64,000 nt of DNA. Source: Candidatus Woesearchaeota archaeon. GTDB lineage: Archaea; Nanoarchaeota; Nanoarchaeia; Woesearchaeales; JAGVZT01. Positions 24,986 through 32,991 of this stretch are shown piece by piece. The notes under the pieces are model-generated. The model did not search any database and was not told the DNA's origin. It saw nothing but the letters and a program-made list of their open reading frames with translations. The stretch is from assembly GCA_017608295.1 (NCBI GenBank), contig JAFCGF010000001.1, positions 62,001-126,000 of the forward strand, given 5' to 3'. The position numbers and the translations under genes are program-made. Every line of letters starts with the position of its first letter. Positions within the stretch are counted from its first letter, which is position 1.

Positions 24986-25912
24986 ATGAGAAAAGCAATG
25001 ATTATGTTATTGTTCGCAGTGCTGCTACTTGCGGCCTGTGACACGACCACGACAGGCACTGACCCGTTCCTTGGCGGGACAGATGGCGTCAGCATGGAAT
25101 TCATGACAGGCGCGCCGCCGGACGAGGTATTTGATGGAGGAGACTTCCCCTTTAGTGTTGTTATGACACTGAAGAACGAGGGTGAATGGAATATTCCTGC
25201 AGGGAAAGCAACCCTGAAGATTGACGGCATCAACCCTCTTGAATTCGGTGTGAGCAATGACGACCTTGTCATGGTCACGACCGATGACCTCGAGCCGAGC
25301 AAGAAGGACTCTGAGGGAAATATTATTCCAGGTACTGTGGTGTGGATGGAATTCCCCGAGATGGTCTATAGTGGAGAGCTGGCAGGCAATACACTTTTTC
25401 CAGTCAGGGCAAACCTCTGCTATGAGTATGGTACAAGGGCGACTAGCACGCTCTGCATCCGTGAAAACCTCAGGGAATACACTGACGACACTGTGTGCGA
25501 TATCAACGAGGATAAGAGCGTATACAGCTCAGGCGCTCCTGTTGTCGTCTCAACCTTTGATGAGGCAGTGGCTGGCTCAGACAAGGTGAGGTTCACTTTT
25601 ACCCTCGTGCATAAGGGACCAGGTACAATCTACAAGATGGAGACTGGATGTGACGGCACTGTGTACTCGAACAAGAACAAAGTGCATGTCTCAGTTGACT
25701 CCGGGCTTGCCGGCCTGAAGTGTACTGGTTTCCAAGAGGGAGATGACACCTCTGGCTTCGTGACCTTCTCAGAGGAGGGGACTCGCGTTGTCACTTGCAC
25801 CCAGCCGGTGGAAGCGCAGACTGACTTTAACCAGCCGGTGAACATCGCCCTTGGCTATGACTACAAGGCCCACATTTCAACTACCCTGCTGGTCAAGCAC
25901 GTAGGAGAATAA
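24986..25912 (+). CDS. Lipoprotein, paralogue of the previous gene
   Basis: 308 residues, lipobox LLLAAC (Cys 18), then VSMEFMTGAPPDEVFDGGDFPFSV-like beta domain that parallels the opening of the previous lipoprotein, an LCYEYGTRATSTLC pair of Cys in the same relative place, and a second half starting VVVSTFDEAVAGSDKVRFTF. RBS AGGAGG lies 6 bases before ATG and the gap to the previous gene is 25 bases, so they form an operon. A strong hairpin-T tract follows. Confidence 0.75.
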   Translation: MRKAMIMLLFAVLLLAACDTTTTGTDPFLGGTDGVSMEFMTGAPPDEVFDGGDFPFSVVMTLKNEGEWNIPAGKATLKIDGINPLEFGVSNDDLVMVTTDDLEPSKKDSEGNIIPGTVVWMEFPEMVYSGELAGNTLFPVRANLCYEYGTRATSTLCIRENLREYTDDTVCDINEDKSVYSSGAPVVVSTFDEAVAGSDKVRFTFTLVHKGPGTIYKMETGCDGTVYSNKNKVHVSVDSGLAGLKCTGFQEGDDTSGFVTFSEEGTRVVTCTQPVEAQTDFNQPVNIALGYDYKAHISTTLLVKHVGE

Positions 25913-25951
25913 AGCTGAGCCTGAAGTTCAGCTTTTTTTTTCTTTTTTTAA
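25913..25951 (+). terminator. Intrinsic-type terminator after the lipoprotein operon
   Basis: AAGCTGA and TTCAGCTT form a seven-pair stem around an eight-base loop, followed by nine T, C and seven T. This is the clearest terminator in the window and also serves as spacer before the convergent rfcS gene. Confidence 0.8.
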
Positions 25952-25955
25952 GAAC

Positions 25956-26939
25956 CTAGTGTGAGCCTTGTTTCTCACTGCCAAGCAGGGTGACGAATGC
26001 AAGCAGGGCTTCAAGCTGGACATATTCGTCAGCGCCCTCGACAAGGCGGAACTCATGCTCGCCGCAGCGCTCAATCAGCTTGAGCTTATCCCTATCACCA
26101 AGCACGCTGCTGTCAAGAGCGAGTGCCTGCTGCTGTATTTGCTTCACAGCATCTAATCCAGAGAATCCATAGGAGAGCATGATGCTTGTCAGACGTTTTC
26201 TTGCTTCAGGGAATTTTCCACCGAGTGCGAGTGTGAGCACTTCAGCTATCTCCTTTGGCCGTGCCACTGACGCAAGCTCGAACACGAGCTGTTCTGTAAT
26301 TTTGTTGGAGACAGCTGCACTGCTCTGTAAGAGATTATGAAGCCTGCGCACATCTCCCCCTGACACTTCAATGATGGCCTTTTCTGCTACTGGCTCTAAG
26401 GTAAGAGACTCCTGCTGAGTCACCTTATCAAGGATGCCTTTCAAAGCTTCATCAGCAAGGGGCTTGAACCTGAAAATGGCGCACCTACTCTGAATTGGGT
26501 CGATAATCTTGCTGCTGTAGTTGCAACTCAGGATGAACCTGCACGTCCGTGTGTTGTTCTCCATAGTGCGGCGCAGGGCGTGTTGCGCATCCTTAGTGAG
26601 GGCGTCGCATTCGTCGAGATAGATAATCTTGAAAGGCACATCCCCAAGAGCACGCGTCCTTGCGAAATTCTTCACTGTTTCCCTGATGACGCCGATGCCG
26701 CGGTCATCACTCGCATTCAATTCGAGCATATTCCCGTGCCAGTCGTTGCCAAAGAGATGCCGTGCGATAACAATGGCAAGAGATGTCTTTCCCGTGCCAG
26801 CAGGTCCAGAAAAGAGCAAATGGGGCATGTTTCCCTGCTCGACAAAAGACCTGACTCTTTTCACGATTTCATCCTGTCCGGAGACATCATCAAATGTCTG
26901 CGGCCTGTACTTTTCTGTCCATACAGCAGTCTCTCCCAT
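25956..26939 (-). CDS. rfcS: Replication factor C small subunit
   Basis: Clamp-loader ATPase subunit that opens PCNA. The start MGETAVWTEKYRPQTFDDVSG is typical; Walker A GPAGTGKTS, DEXX box LDECDALT, sensor region FILSCNYSSKIIDPIQSRC with the arginine-finger SRC, and the C-terminal collar follow. 327 residues. ATG 26937-26939 is preceded by TATA-like ATTTAAGA 25-35 bases upstream; longer in-frame starts up to 27032 would overlap the corA promoter. The large subunit gene is not in the window. Confidence 0.94.
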   Translation of the reverse strand: MGETAVWTEKYRPQTFDDVSGQDEIVKRVRSFVEQGNMPHLLFSGPAGTGKTSLAIVIARHLFGNDWHGNMLELNASDDRGIGVIRETVKNFARTRALGDVPFKIIYLDECDALTKDAQHALRRTMENNTRTCRFILSCNYSSKIIDPIQSRCAIFRFKPLADEALKGILDKVTQQESLTLEPVAEKAIIEVSGGDVRRLHNLLQSSAAVSNKITEQLVFELASVARPKEIAEVLTLALGGKFPEARKRLTSIMLSYGFSGLDAVKQIQQQALALDSSVLGDRDKLKLIERCGEHEFRLVEGADEYVQLEALLAFVTLLGSEKQGSH

Positions 26940-27030
26940 GACTTGGCGAAGAAGCCCGCGCTCTCTTAAATCTTTTGCCGCACCCATCTCAGGCACAAGC
27001 TTTTTATAGCGCCTTGCTATGGTAACGGGC

Positions 27031-27981
27031 ATGTATATTGCTTATACCCTCAAAGACGGCAAGATTGTCAACATCCAGGCCTCTAAGGTGAAGAAGCAGA
27101 AATCCCTGGTCTGGGTCCGATGCATTAAGCCCACAGAAGCAGAGGTCTCATGGCTCTCAGACATCAGTCGTGCTCCAATAGAAGAGCTGCGCGAGACCAT
27201 TGAGGATGAGGAGAGGCCGAAGCTCGTGACCGAGAAGTATGTCGAGCTCATTTTCGGAGTCCCCCATAAAGATGATGAAGAGGATGATGAGTTCGTCACT
27301 GTTCCTCTCTATTTCTATGTGAATGGCAATATCCTTCTCACAGTAGAAAAGGAGCCCTGCAAAAGTCTGGCTGACCTTGAGCAGCAGATGAAGGCAGGCA
27401 AGAGGAAATTCATCTTCAACCGCTCAGCTGGCCATTTCATATTCTACGTCCTTGATGCCATCCAAGACCACTACCTCCACCTGATTGAGAAATTCACCCG
27501 AAGGGTGGATATCTTCGAAGAGAAGGGGATGTTCACGCGCGAGCACATGGACCAGGTGTATGATGTGAGCGTCACGCTCGCATACTTCAACCAGGCGCTC
27601 CTTGCCAATATCGAAGTGCTCAATGCCATGAGGAAATGCTATTTCAAGGGATTTTCTGACGATGACCGCAGGCTTTTTGGGGAGCTCTATGACGATGCCC
27701 TGATGCTGCGCGACACCGAGCGAGTGCAGAGGGATATCATCACGAACCTCTTTGACTTGCAGAGCCTCATCAACACCAACCGCCTGAATTCCTTCATGAA
27801 GAAGCTCACAAGCCTTGCGCTCATTATCATGGTGCCGACATTAATTACTGGGATGTACGGCATGAACTTCAAGTACCTGCCATTTGCCGAACATCAATAC
27901 GGTTTCTATATTGTGATAGGTCTCATGGTTCTCATCTCATTAGGGCTTGTGGGTTTCTTCCACTGGCTGGACTGGCTTTGA
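27031..27981 (+). CDS. corA: CorA-family divalent cation transporter
   Basis: Magnesium or cobalt channel of the CorA family. The cytoplasmic N-domain (about 1-240) ends in the long stalk helix (DDALMLRDTERVQRDIITNL), followed by two membrane helices with the signature YGMN between them (LITGMYGMNFKYLP) and a C-terminal WLDWL. ATG 27031 lies about 26 bases after CTTTTTATAG (26999-27008), fitting a leaderless start; ATG 27019 is in frame but too close to the TATA box. Confidence 0.9.
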   Translation: MYIAYTLKDGKIVNIQASKVKKQKSLVWVRCIKPTEAEVSWLSDISRAPIEELRETIEDEERPKLVTEKYVELIFGVPHKDDEEDDEFVTVPLYFYVNGNILLTVEKEPCKSLADLEQQMKAGKRKFIFNRSAGHFIFYVLDAIQDHYLHLIEKFTRRVDIFEEKGMFTREHMDQVYDVSVTLAYFNQALLANIEVLNAMRKCYFKGFSDDDRRLFGELYDDALMLRDTERVQRDIITNLFDLQSLINTNRLNSFMKKLTSLALIIMVPTLITGMYGMNFKYLPFAEHQYGFYIVIGLMVLISLGLVGFFHWLDWL

Positions 27982-28073
27982 ATCCACTTCACTGGATGAA
28001 AAGCCCAGGAGACGCGAAGCGTTTCCGCTAGCTTTGAGTTAGACTTTTAAAGCGCGTAATTTTCATATCTCGC

Positions 28074-28628
28074 ATGATAATCACGATATCTGGAACCCCC
28101 GGCTCGGGAAAGGGCACTGTCGGAAAGCGGGTCGCAAAGGCTCTTGGATATACCTACCTCTCTGTTGGTGACATGCTTGGGGAGATAGCTGTTGAGGAGG
28201 GTATTACTATCCAGGAACTCCTTAAGCGAGGGGAGACAGATCCTTCAGCAGACCACAAGGTTGACGATTACCAGAAGCGGCTCGGCGAGGAGCGGGATAA
28301 TCTTGTTGTCGACGGAAGGCTGAGCTGGCATTTCATTCCCAAGTCGTTCAAAGTGTATGTCAAGGTTGACGTTGAGGAAGGTGCAAGGCGCATCCTGAAA
28401 GACAAGCGCCCTGATGAATCTTATTCCACACTTGAGGAAGCGGTGGAGGAACTTAAGGGAAGGCTTGAGCAGGAGAAGACCCGTTATGTGGACATGTACA
28501 ACGGCATCAACCCCCATGATGAGAGCCATTATGATTATATCATGGACACCACTAACCTGACTATTGAGCAGGGCACACAGCAGCTTCTAAACCAGATTGA
28601 GGGGGAGCTTGCAGCCAGGGAAGGCTGA
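28074..28628 (+). CDS. cmk: Archaeal cytidylate kinase
   Basis: Phosphorylates CMP and dCMP. The P loop is ISGTPGSGKGT at residues 4-14, followed by YLSVGDMLGEIA, VVDGRLSWHFIP and a lid region RILKDKRPDE. 184 residues match archaeal Cmk. TATA-like CTTTTAAAGC at 28043-28052 places transcription start at or next to the ATG. The elp3 gene begins one base after the stop, so the two are one operon. Confidence 0.92.
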   Translation: MIITISGTPGSGKGTVGKRVAKALGYTYLSVGDMLGEIAVEEGITIQELLKRGETDPSADHKVDDYQKRLGEERDNLVVDGRLSWHFIPKSFKVYVKVDVEEGARRILKDKRPDESYSTLEEAVEELKGRLEQEKTRYVDMYNGINPHDESHYDYIMDTTNLTIEQGTQQLLNQIEGELAAREG

Positions 28629-28629
28629 G

Positions 28630-30336
28630 ATGGTCAGAGACAATAATGCACTATTTCTCGAAGAGCTTTTTTCTCATCTGCGCAAGAAGCCGCACACGAA
28701 GAAACAACTCACAAATCTCAAGATGTCACTCTCAAAAAAGTACACGCTGCGGCACATCCCCCAGGACTACGAATTGCTCATCGTAGCACCGGATGACCCT
28801 GCCATACGGAGACAACTCAAGATGAAGCCGGTGCGCACGCGTTCAGGAGTCGCTGTCGTCGCACTCATGACAGAGCCAAGGTCATGCCCTCATGGTAAGT
28901 GTACAATGTGCCCGGGCGGCCCGGACTCCGTATTTGGAAGTGTGCCGCAGAGTTACACAGGAACAGAGCCTGCGAGTATGCGGGCCGCCCGGAATTCATA
29001 TGATGCGTATCTTCAAGTCTTCAATCGCCTTGAGCAGTACTTACTTCTCGGGCACGAGCCAGGGAAGGTAGAGATGATTGTAATGGGCGGCACCTTCCCG
29101 AGCTATCCTGAAGATTACCAGCAGCAATTCGTCTCCTCGGCACTTGCTGCGATGAACGACTTCTCCTCACAATTCTACCCTGGAGGTAAACTGGACAGGC
29201 CGAAATTCAAGAAGTTCCTTGAGCTGCCCCGAAGCCCGCAGGATGAGGCGCAGCTTAACAGGGTTCATGCTAAGATTCTTTCATTGCGGGAACATCTCCC
29301 TGTGAATCCTGAAGAGCAGATGCTTGCAGAGCAGGAACGGAATGAAAAGGCGAGGATACGCTGTGTCGCCCTCTGCGTCGAGACAAGGCCGGACTGGGCG
29401 CACAAGCAGCACATTGACCAGATGCTCTCTCTCGGCACAACCCGTGTTGAACTTGGCGTGCAATGTCTCAATGATGCTATCCTGAGGCGCGTCAAGCGCG
29501 GCCATACTGTTAAGGATTCAATAGATGCAACAGCGCTTCTCAAGGACTCTTTCCTCAAGGTGGGCTATCATATGATGCCCGGACTTCCAGGAAGTTCCTC
29601 AGAACAGGATGTCGAGATGTTTAGAGAGCTGTTTGAGAATCCTGACTTCAGGTCTGATGCCCTTAAGATTTACCCCTGCCTTGTCATGCCAGGAACTCTT
29701 CTTGCAAAACAATTTCAGAAAGGGAAGTATATTCCACTCTCTCCGGATAAGGCAGCCAGGATCGTCATGAATGCTAAGCAATTCATCCCTGAATATTGCA
29801 GGGTGATGCGCATCCAGAGAGATATTCCCAGCACACAGCCACTGGCAGGCCCGAACATGACTAATCTCCGACAGGAAGTGCACCGCCTGCTTAAGATGGA
29901 GAAAAAGGAATGCAGGTGCCTCCGCTGCAGGGAACCAGGTGCTAGGAAGGTTGATATAGATTCAACTGAGATGAAGCGCCTTGATTATGAATCCAGCGGG
30001 GGGACAGAAGTATTCTTATCGATAGAATCAGGAGAGGTAGTACTTGGCTATTGCAGGCTGCGCATGCCTGGCAATGCGGTCCGCCCAGAGATAACAGGGC
30101 GGACAGCAGGCATCCGGGAACTTCATGTGTTCGGCACATCAACACCTTTGGGCGAGGAAGGAAAAGTGCAGCATCGCGGCCTTGGCTCAATGCTTCTTGC
30201 CGAGGCAGAGCGCATCGCAGCTGAAGAATTGGATGCACAGCACATGCTCGTCATCTCAGGGATAGGGGTGAGGGAATACTACTTCAAGAAAGGATATGGG
30301 CGCGAGGGGCATTATGTCGGCAAAATGCTTAAATAG
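28630..30336 (+). CDS. elp3: Elp3-type tRNA uridine-34 modifying enzyme
   Basis: Radical SAM acetyltransferase that starts carboxymethyl-type modification of wobble uridine. Residues about 70-350 hold the radical SAM domain with CPHGKCTMCPGG and GVQCLNDAILRRVKRGH; about 400-568 the acetyltransferase with CRCLRCREPG, ELHVFGTSTPLGE and HRGLGSMLLAEAERIA. 568 residues. ATG 28630 immediately follows the cmk stop (TGAgATG); an ATG at 28597 lies inside cmk. Archaea use Elp3 without other Elongator subunits. Confidence 0.94.
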   Translation: MVRDNNALFLEELFSHLRKKPHTKKQLTNLKMSLSKKYTLRHIPQDYELLIVAPDDPAIRRQLKMKPVRTRSGVAVVALMTEPRSCPHGKCTMCPGGPDSVFGSVPQSYTGTEPASMRAARNSYDAYLQVFNRLEQYLLLGHEPGKVEMIVMGGTFPSYPEDYQQQFVSSALAAMNDFSSQFYPGGKLDRPKFKKFLELPRSPQDEAQLNRVHAKILSLREHLPVNPEEQMLAEQERNEKARIRCVALCVETRPDWAHKQHIDQMLSLGTTRVELGVQCLNDAILRRVKRGHTVKDSIDATALLKDSFLKVGYHMMPGLPGSSSEQDVEMFRELFENPDFRSDALKIYPCLVMPGTLLAKQFQKGKYIPLSPDKAARIVMNAKQFIPEYCRVMRIQRDIPSTQPLAGPNMTNLRQEVHRLLKMEKKECRCLRCREPGARKVDIDSTEMKRLDYESSGGTEVFLSIESGEVVLGYCRLRMPGNAVRPEITGRTAGIRELHVFGTSTPLGEEGKVQHRGLGSMLLAEAERIAAEELDAQHMLVISGIGVREYYFKKGYGREGHYVGKMLK

Positions 30337-30357
30337 GTCACTTGCGCGCTATACCTT

Positions 30358-31443
30358 ATGCGAATCGGAGATATTGTGTCTCGGAAAGGAGACATTGTCC
30401 GCGGCAATCTGACGCTTGCGAAGCACCGCCGCAAACCTATTGAGCTGCCTATCTTTATCGCAGAGGGCAAGGAGAAAGGCCCAGTTGCTTTCCTTTCAGC
30501 AGGCATTCACGGCAACGAGGTAAACGGGGTTGTGACTCTTAACCGCTTCATGGAGAAGCTCAAGCCAAAAAAGCTTTCAGGTACCCTTGTTATCATCCCT
30601 GTGGTAAATGTGAGCGGCTTCCAGGAAAGGATACGCTATGTGACTTATGACCACAAAGACCTCAACCGCGTGTTTAACATAGAGGGGAGGACGGCAAGCT
30701 ACAAGATGGCAGCAACATTTCTTCAAGAAGTATGCTCTCAATGTGATTTTGCCCTTGACCTTCATGATGCTGGTGAGCAGAATGTGCTGCTGCCTCATTC
30801 ACGTGTCCATATCAAGGAGCGCGATGGCTGTACAAAGGAGTTGGGCGCGCAATTTGGCACAGAAGTTATCATCGAGCGCGACGGCTGGCCGGGAATGATG
30901 GCTGTTGAATGCTACCGTACCTATAAAATTCCTGTCCTCACTGTGGAGATTGGAGGCGGCATGCGCATATGGGAAGAGTTCATCCCCCAGGGGATTCGTG
31001 GCATACAGAATATCCTTATCGCACACCAAATGCTTCCCGGTAAGGTTGTCCTGCCGAAACACCAGTTCTTTCTTTCAAAGAGGGCGGGCTACCTTGCCCC
31101 TCTGGACGGGCTGCTTACACTCTACAAAAATTTAGGGGATACTGTTTCAGAGGGGGAACTGCTTGGAGAGATAGTAGATCCCCTCACCTGGGAAAAAGAC
31201 GAGATCAATGCATATGAATGCGGAGTTGTATTCTCAATACGCCAGCAGGCGAAGATAGACCGAGGAGATACAGCGATATCAGTGATGCATTTTGCCACTG
31301 ATGAAATCCATAAGAGGAAGCCGGCGGAACCTGACCACACACATATGATTGTCAACAGTGCCGATACTCTAGGTCTTAACCACCACCTCGTTCGCGGAGA
31401 CATTTTTGAGAAAGCCCTGAGCCTTGAGCCCACTCAAGAATAG
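30358..31443 (+). CDS. Succinylglutamate desuccinylase/aspartoacylase-like zinc hydrolase
   Basis: M14-type deacylase fold. Zinc ligands are in SAGIHGNEVNG (residues about 47-57) and ALDLHDAGEQN; a C-terminal beta domain (about 235-310) is present, as in AstE/AspA-like proteins of unknown substrate. 361 residues. TATA-like CTTAAATAG at 30328-30336 predicts a leaderless start at ATG 30358. It follows elp3 by 21 bases but probably has its own promoter. Deacylation of an amino acid or a peptide trim are both possible. Confidence 0.85.
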   Translation: MRIGDIVSRKGDIVRGNLTLAKHRRKPIELPIFIAEGKEKGPVAFLSAGIHGNEVNGVVTLNRFMEKLKPKKLSGTLVIIPVVNVSGFQERIRYVTYDHKDLNRVFNIEGRTASYKMAATFLQEVCSQCDFALDLHDAGEQNVLLPHSRVHIKERDGCTKELGAQFGTEVIIERDGWPGMMAVECYRTYKIPVLTVEIGGGMRIWEEFIPQGIRGIQNILIAHQMLPGKVVLPKHQFFLSKRAGYLAPLDGLLTLYKNLGDTVSEGELLGEIVDPLTWEKDEINAYECGVVFSIRQQAKIDRGDTAISVMHFATDEIHKRKPAEPDHTHMIVNSADTLGLNHHLVRGDIFEKALSLEPTQE

Positions 31444-31493
31444 TGTGGTGAGCCCTGAAAAGATTTATAATCCCCAAGGCATGCCTATATTTT

Positions 31494-32108
31494 ATGGAGC
31501 AGCAGAGCCCTCAGGGAGATGCCGGACAGTGCATCTTCTGCAAGATTGCCTCAGGTGAGGTGCCGTCGAGAAAGCTCTATGAGGACGAGCTAGTCCTTGC
31601 GGTGCTCGACATCACACCCGCCACTCCTGGCCATATCCTTATCATCCCTAAACAGCATGTGATGGTTATGCCGCAGCTCAAGCCCGAGGTGATGGTGAAG
31701 ATAGGTCTTGTCGTGAAGGCCCTATCTAAGGCATTACTCCAGACTTTCAAGTGTGATGGCACCAGCATGTTCATGGCGAATGGTGCAGCAGCAGGCCAGC
31801 GCGCTCCTCATTTCATGGTTCACCTTATGCCTAGGATGAAAGACGATGGCTTACCTATCCATCTCGATGAGCAGGATGTTGAAGATTCCTACCTGAAGAA
31901 GCTCAAGGCGAAGCTGACTGGCGAGCCAGCTCAGGAGGAGAATCAGCCAGAGCCTAAGCCAGAAGGGGCCCAGCCTGCGACAGAGGATGATATTCTGGGT
32001 GAACCGCAGGAAAAGGCAAAAGAGACTGAGAAGGAAGGTAACGGGGGGAATGAAAGCCAGTCAGGAGATGAATTTGATCCTGATTTGATAGAGGACCTGT
32101 TTGGGTGA
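31494..32108 (+). CDS. HIT-fold protein without the catalytic histidine, acidic tail (first of pair)
   Basis: HIT domain in residues 10-130: zinc-type CIFCKIASGEVPSRKLYEDE, PGHILIIPKQH, and the triad region GQRAPHFMVHLMPR. Active HIT enzymes read HxHxHxx and use the middle His as nucleophile; here the middle residue is Met, so nucleotidyl hydrolase or transferase activity is unlikely. After residue 145 comes a disordered Glu/Pro/Lys tail ending DPDLIEDLFG. A TATA-like ATTTATAAT at 31463-31471 predicts a leaderless start. The next gene is a second HIT protein overlapping by spacing of five bases. Confidence 0.85.
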   Translation: MEQQSPQGDAGQCIFCKIASGEVPSRKLYEDELVLAVLDITPATPGHILIIPKQHVMVMPQLKPEVMVKIGLVVKALSKALLQTFKCDGTSMFMANGAAAGQRAPHFMVHLMPRMKDDGLPIHLDEQDVEDSYLKKLKAKLTGEPAQEENQPEPKPEGAQPATEDDILGEPQEKAKETEKEGNGGNESQSGDEFDPDLIEDLFG

Positions 32109-32113
32109 CATTT

Positions 32114-32638
32114 ATGTGCGAATATTGCGAGCTGATGGCCAATAAGGACCTCGTCCTGTATGAGGATGAGGCAGTTGTCGCAGCCCTAGCTCCAAAACCC
32201 AGCGGCCTTGGCCACGTGCTTGTGCTTCCCCGTGAGCACCACACTATCATTGAACAGGTTCCAGATGAGGTCGTTGTCAGGATGTTTGGAGTCGCGAACC
32301 AGATGTCTCTCCTGTTATTCAACACCCTAGGAGTGAAAGGGACAAATATTATCCTGGAGAATGGTATTGCTGCGGGCCAGGAAGTTGCCCACATAGGTCT
32401 TCATATCATTGCCCGGCTTCCCGATGACGGACTGAATTTTGAATGGGAGCGGAAGGAAATTCCTGATGAGGAGATGTCTGCTGTGGAGAACAGCATAAGG
32501 GCATCCCTTGCCGGAGTGCCTGGTTCAAGCCCCCAAGGAGCACAAGGCCAACCAGCAGCCTCAGGTGGGCCACCAACAGAAACAATTGATGACGATGAGG
32601 ACAATTACCTCACCAGGCAGCTCGAGCGCAGTCCTTGA
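32114..32638 (+). CDS. HIT-fold protein without the catalytic histidine (second of pair)
   Basis: Second HIT domain: CEYCELMANKDLVLYEDE, GLGHVLVLPREHHT and triad region GQEVAHIGLHIIAR. The middle position of HxHxH is Gly, so again the nucleophile is lost while the outer two His remain. A Ser/Gly/Gln/Pro linker and acidic end (DDDEDNY) follow. ATG 32114 has GGGTGA six bases upstream, made from the end of the first HIT gene; GTG 32105 is also in frame. The two proteins may pair as a heterodimer that binds but does not split nucleotides; this is inference. Confidence 0.85.
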   Translation: MCEYCELMANKDLVLYEDEAVVAALAPKPSGLGHVLVLPREHHTIIEQVPDEVVVRMFGVANQMSLLLFNTLGVKGTNIILENGIAAGQEVAHIGLHIIARLPDDGLNFEWERKEIPDEEMSAVENSIRASLAGVPGSSPQGAQGQPAASGGPPTETIDDDEDNYLTRQLERSP

Positions 32639-32646
32639 CTTCTAGA

Positions 32647-32660
32647 AAGTTATTTAAATA
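32647..32660 (+). promoter_or_regulatory. TATA box of the structured RNA
   Basis: AAGTTATTTAAATA contains a strong archaeal TATA box. Transcription would begin near 32681-32686, exactly where the closing helix of the structured RNA begins. Confidence 0.6.
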
Positions 32661-32685
32661 CTCTACCTTTCCCAGTTCTCGAATA

Positions 32686-32966
32686 CTTACACATTCACTG
32701 CCCAACACGGAGTTATCCGGTGGAGCTTACGACTTCGGTCAAGCGATGAATCCCGGTGGTTAGTGTTGGGCTATATACCTTTTAAGAGGTAATGAACCCT
32801 CACGGGGTTCGCAGGCACGAGACCTGCAGAAAGCGCAGTCAGGCGCATACAAGAAGGATCATCATGATTACCACTCACTTACCTTTGAGAGACCGTTCCT
32901 CATTTGAGAAGAGTCAAGAGTGATACCTTCTAGTCTGGCTGTTCCCTGAAAAGGGAGATGTGTGGG
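32686..32966 (+). ncRNA. Unidentified structured RNA upstream of dnaG
   Basis: No ORF of note fills the 353 bases between the HIT gene and dnaG. Ends pair: 32686-32695 with 32957-32966 (ten pairs, three of them G-U). Inside are CCCAACAC/GTGTTGGG (32701-32708, 32763-32770) enclosing a UUCG-loop hairpin, then TACCT/AGGTA (32776-32791), GAACCC/GGGTTC (32794-32810), GCAGG/CCTGC (32811-32827), GCGC/GCGC (32833-32846) and TCCCT-GAAA-AGGGA (32943-32956). Size and closed ends suggest an RNase P-, SRP-like or other stable RNA, but I cannot find the universal motifs of either. It could also be the dnaG leader. Confidence 0.55.
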
Positions 32967-32991
32967 ATATAAACAATAAAGGTGATAACCC

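Noticed and set aside
32686..32966. Identification as SRP RNA or RNase P RNA
   Set aside because: The GGAAGNAGC-type SRP loop and the conserved P4 sequences of RNase P were not found, so the RNA is left unnamed.
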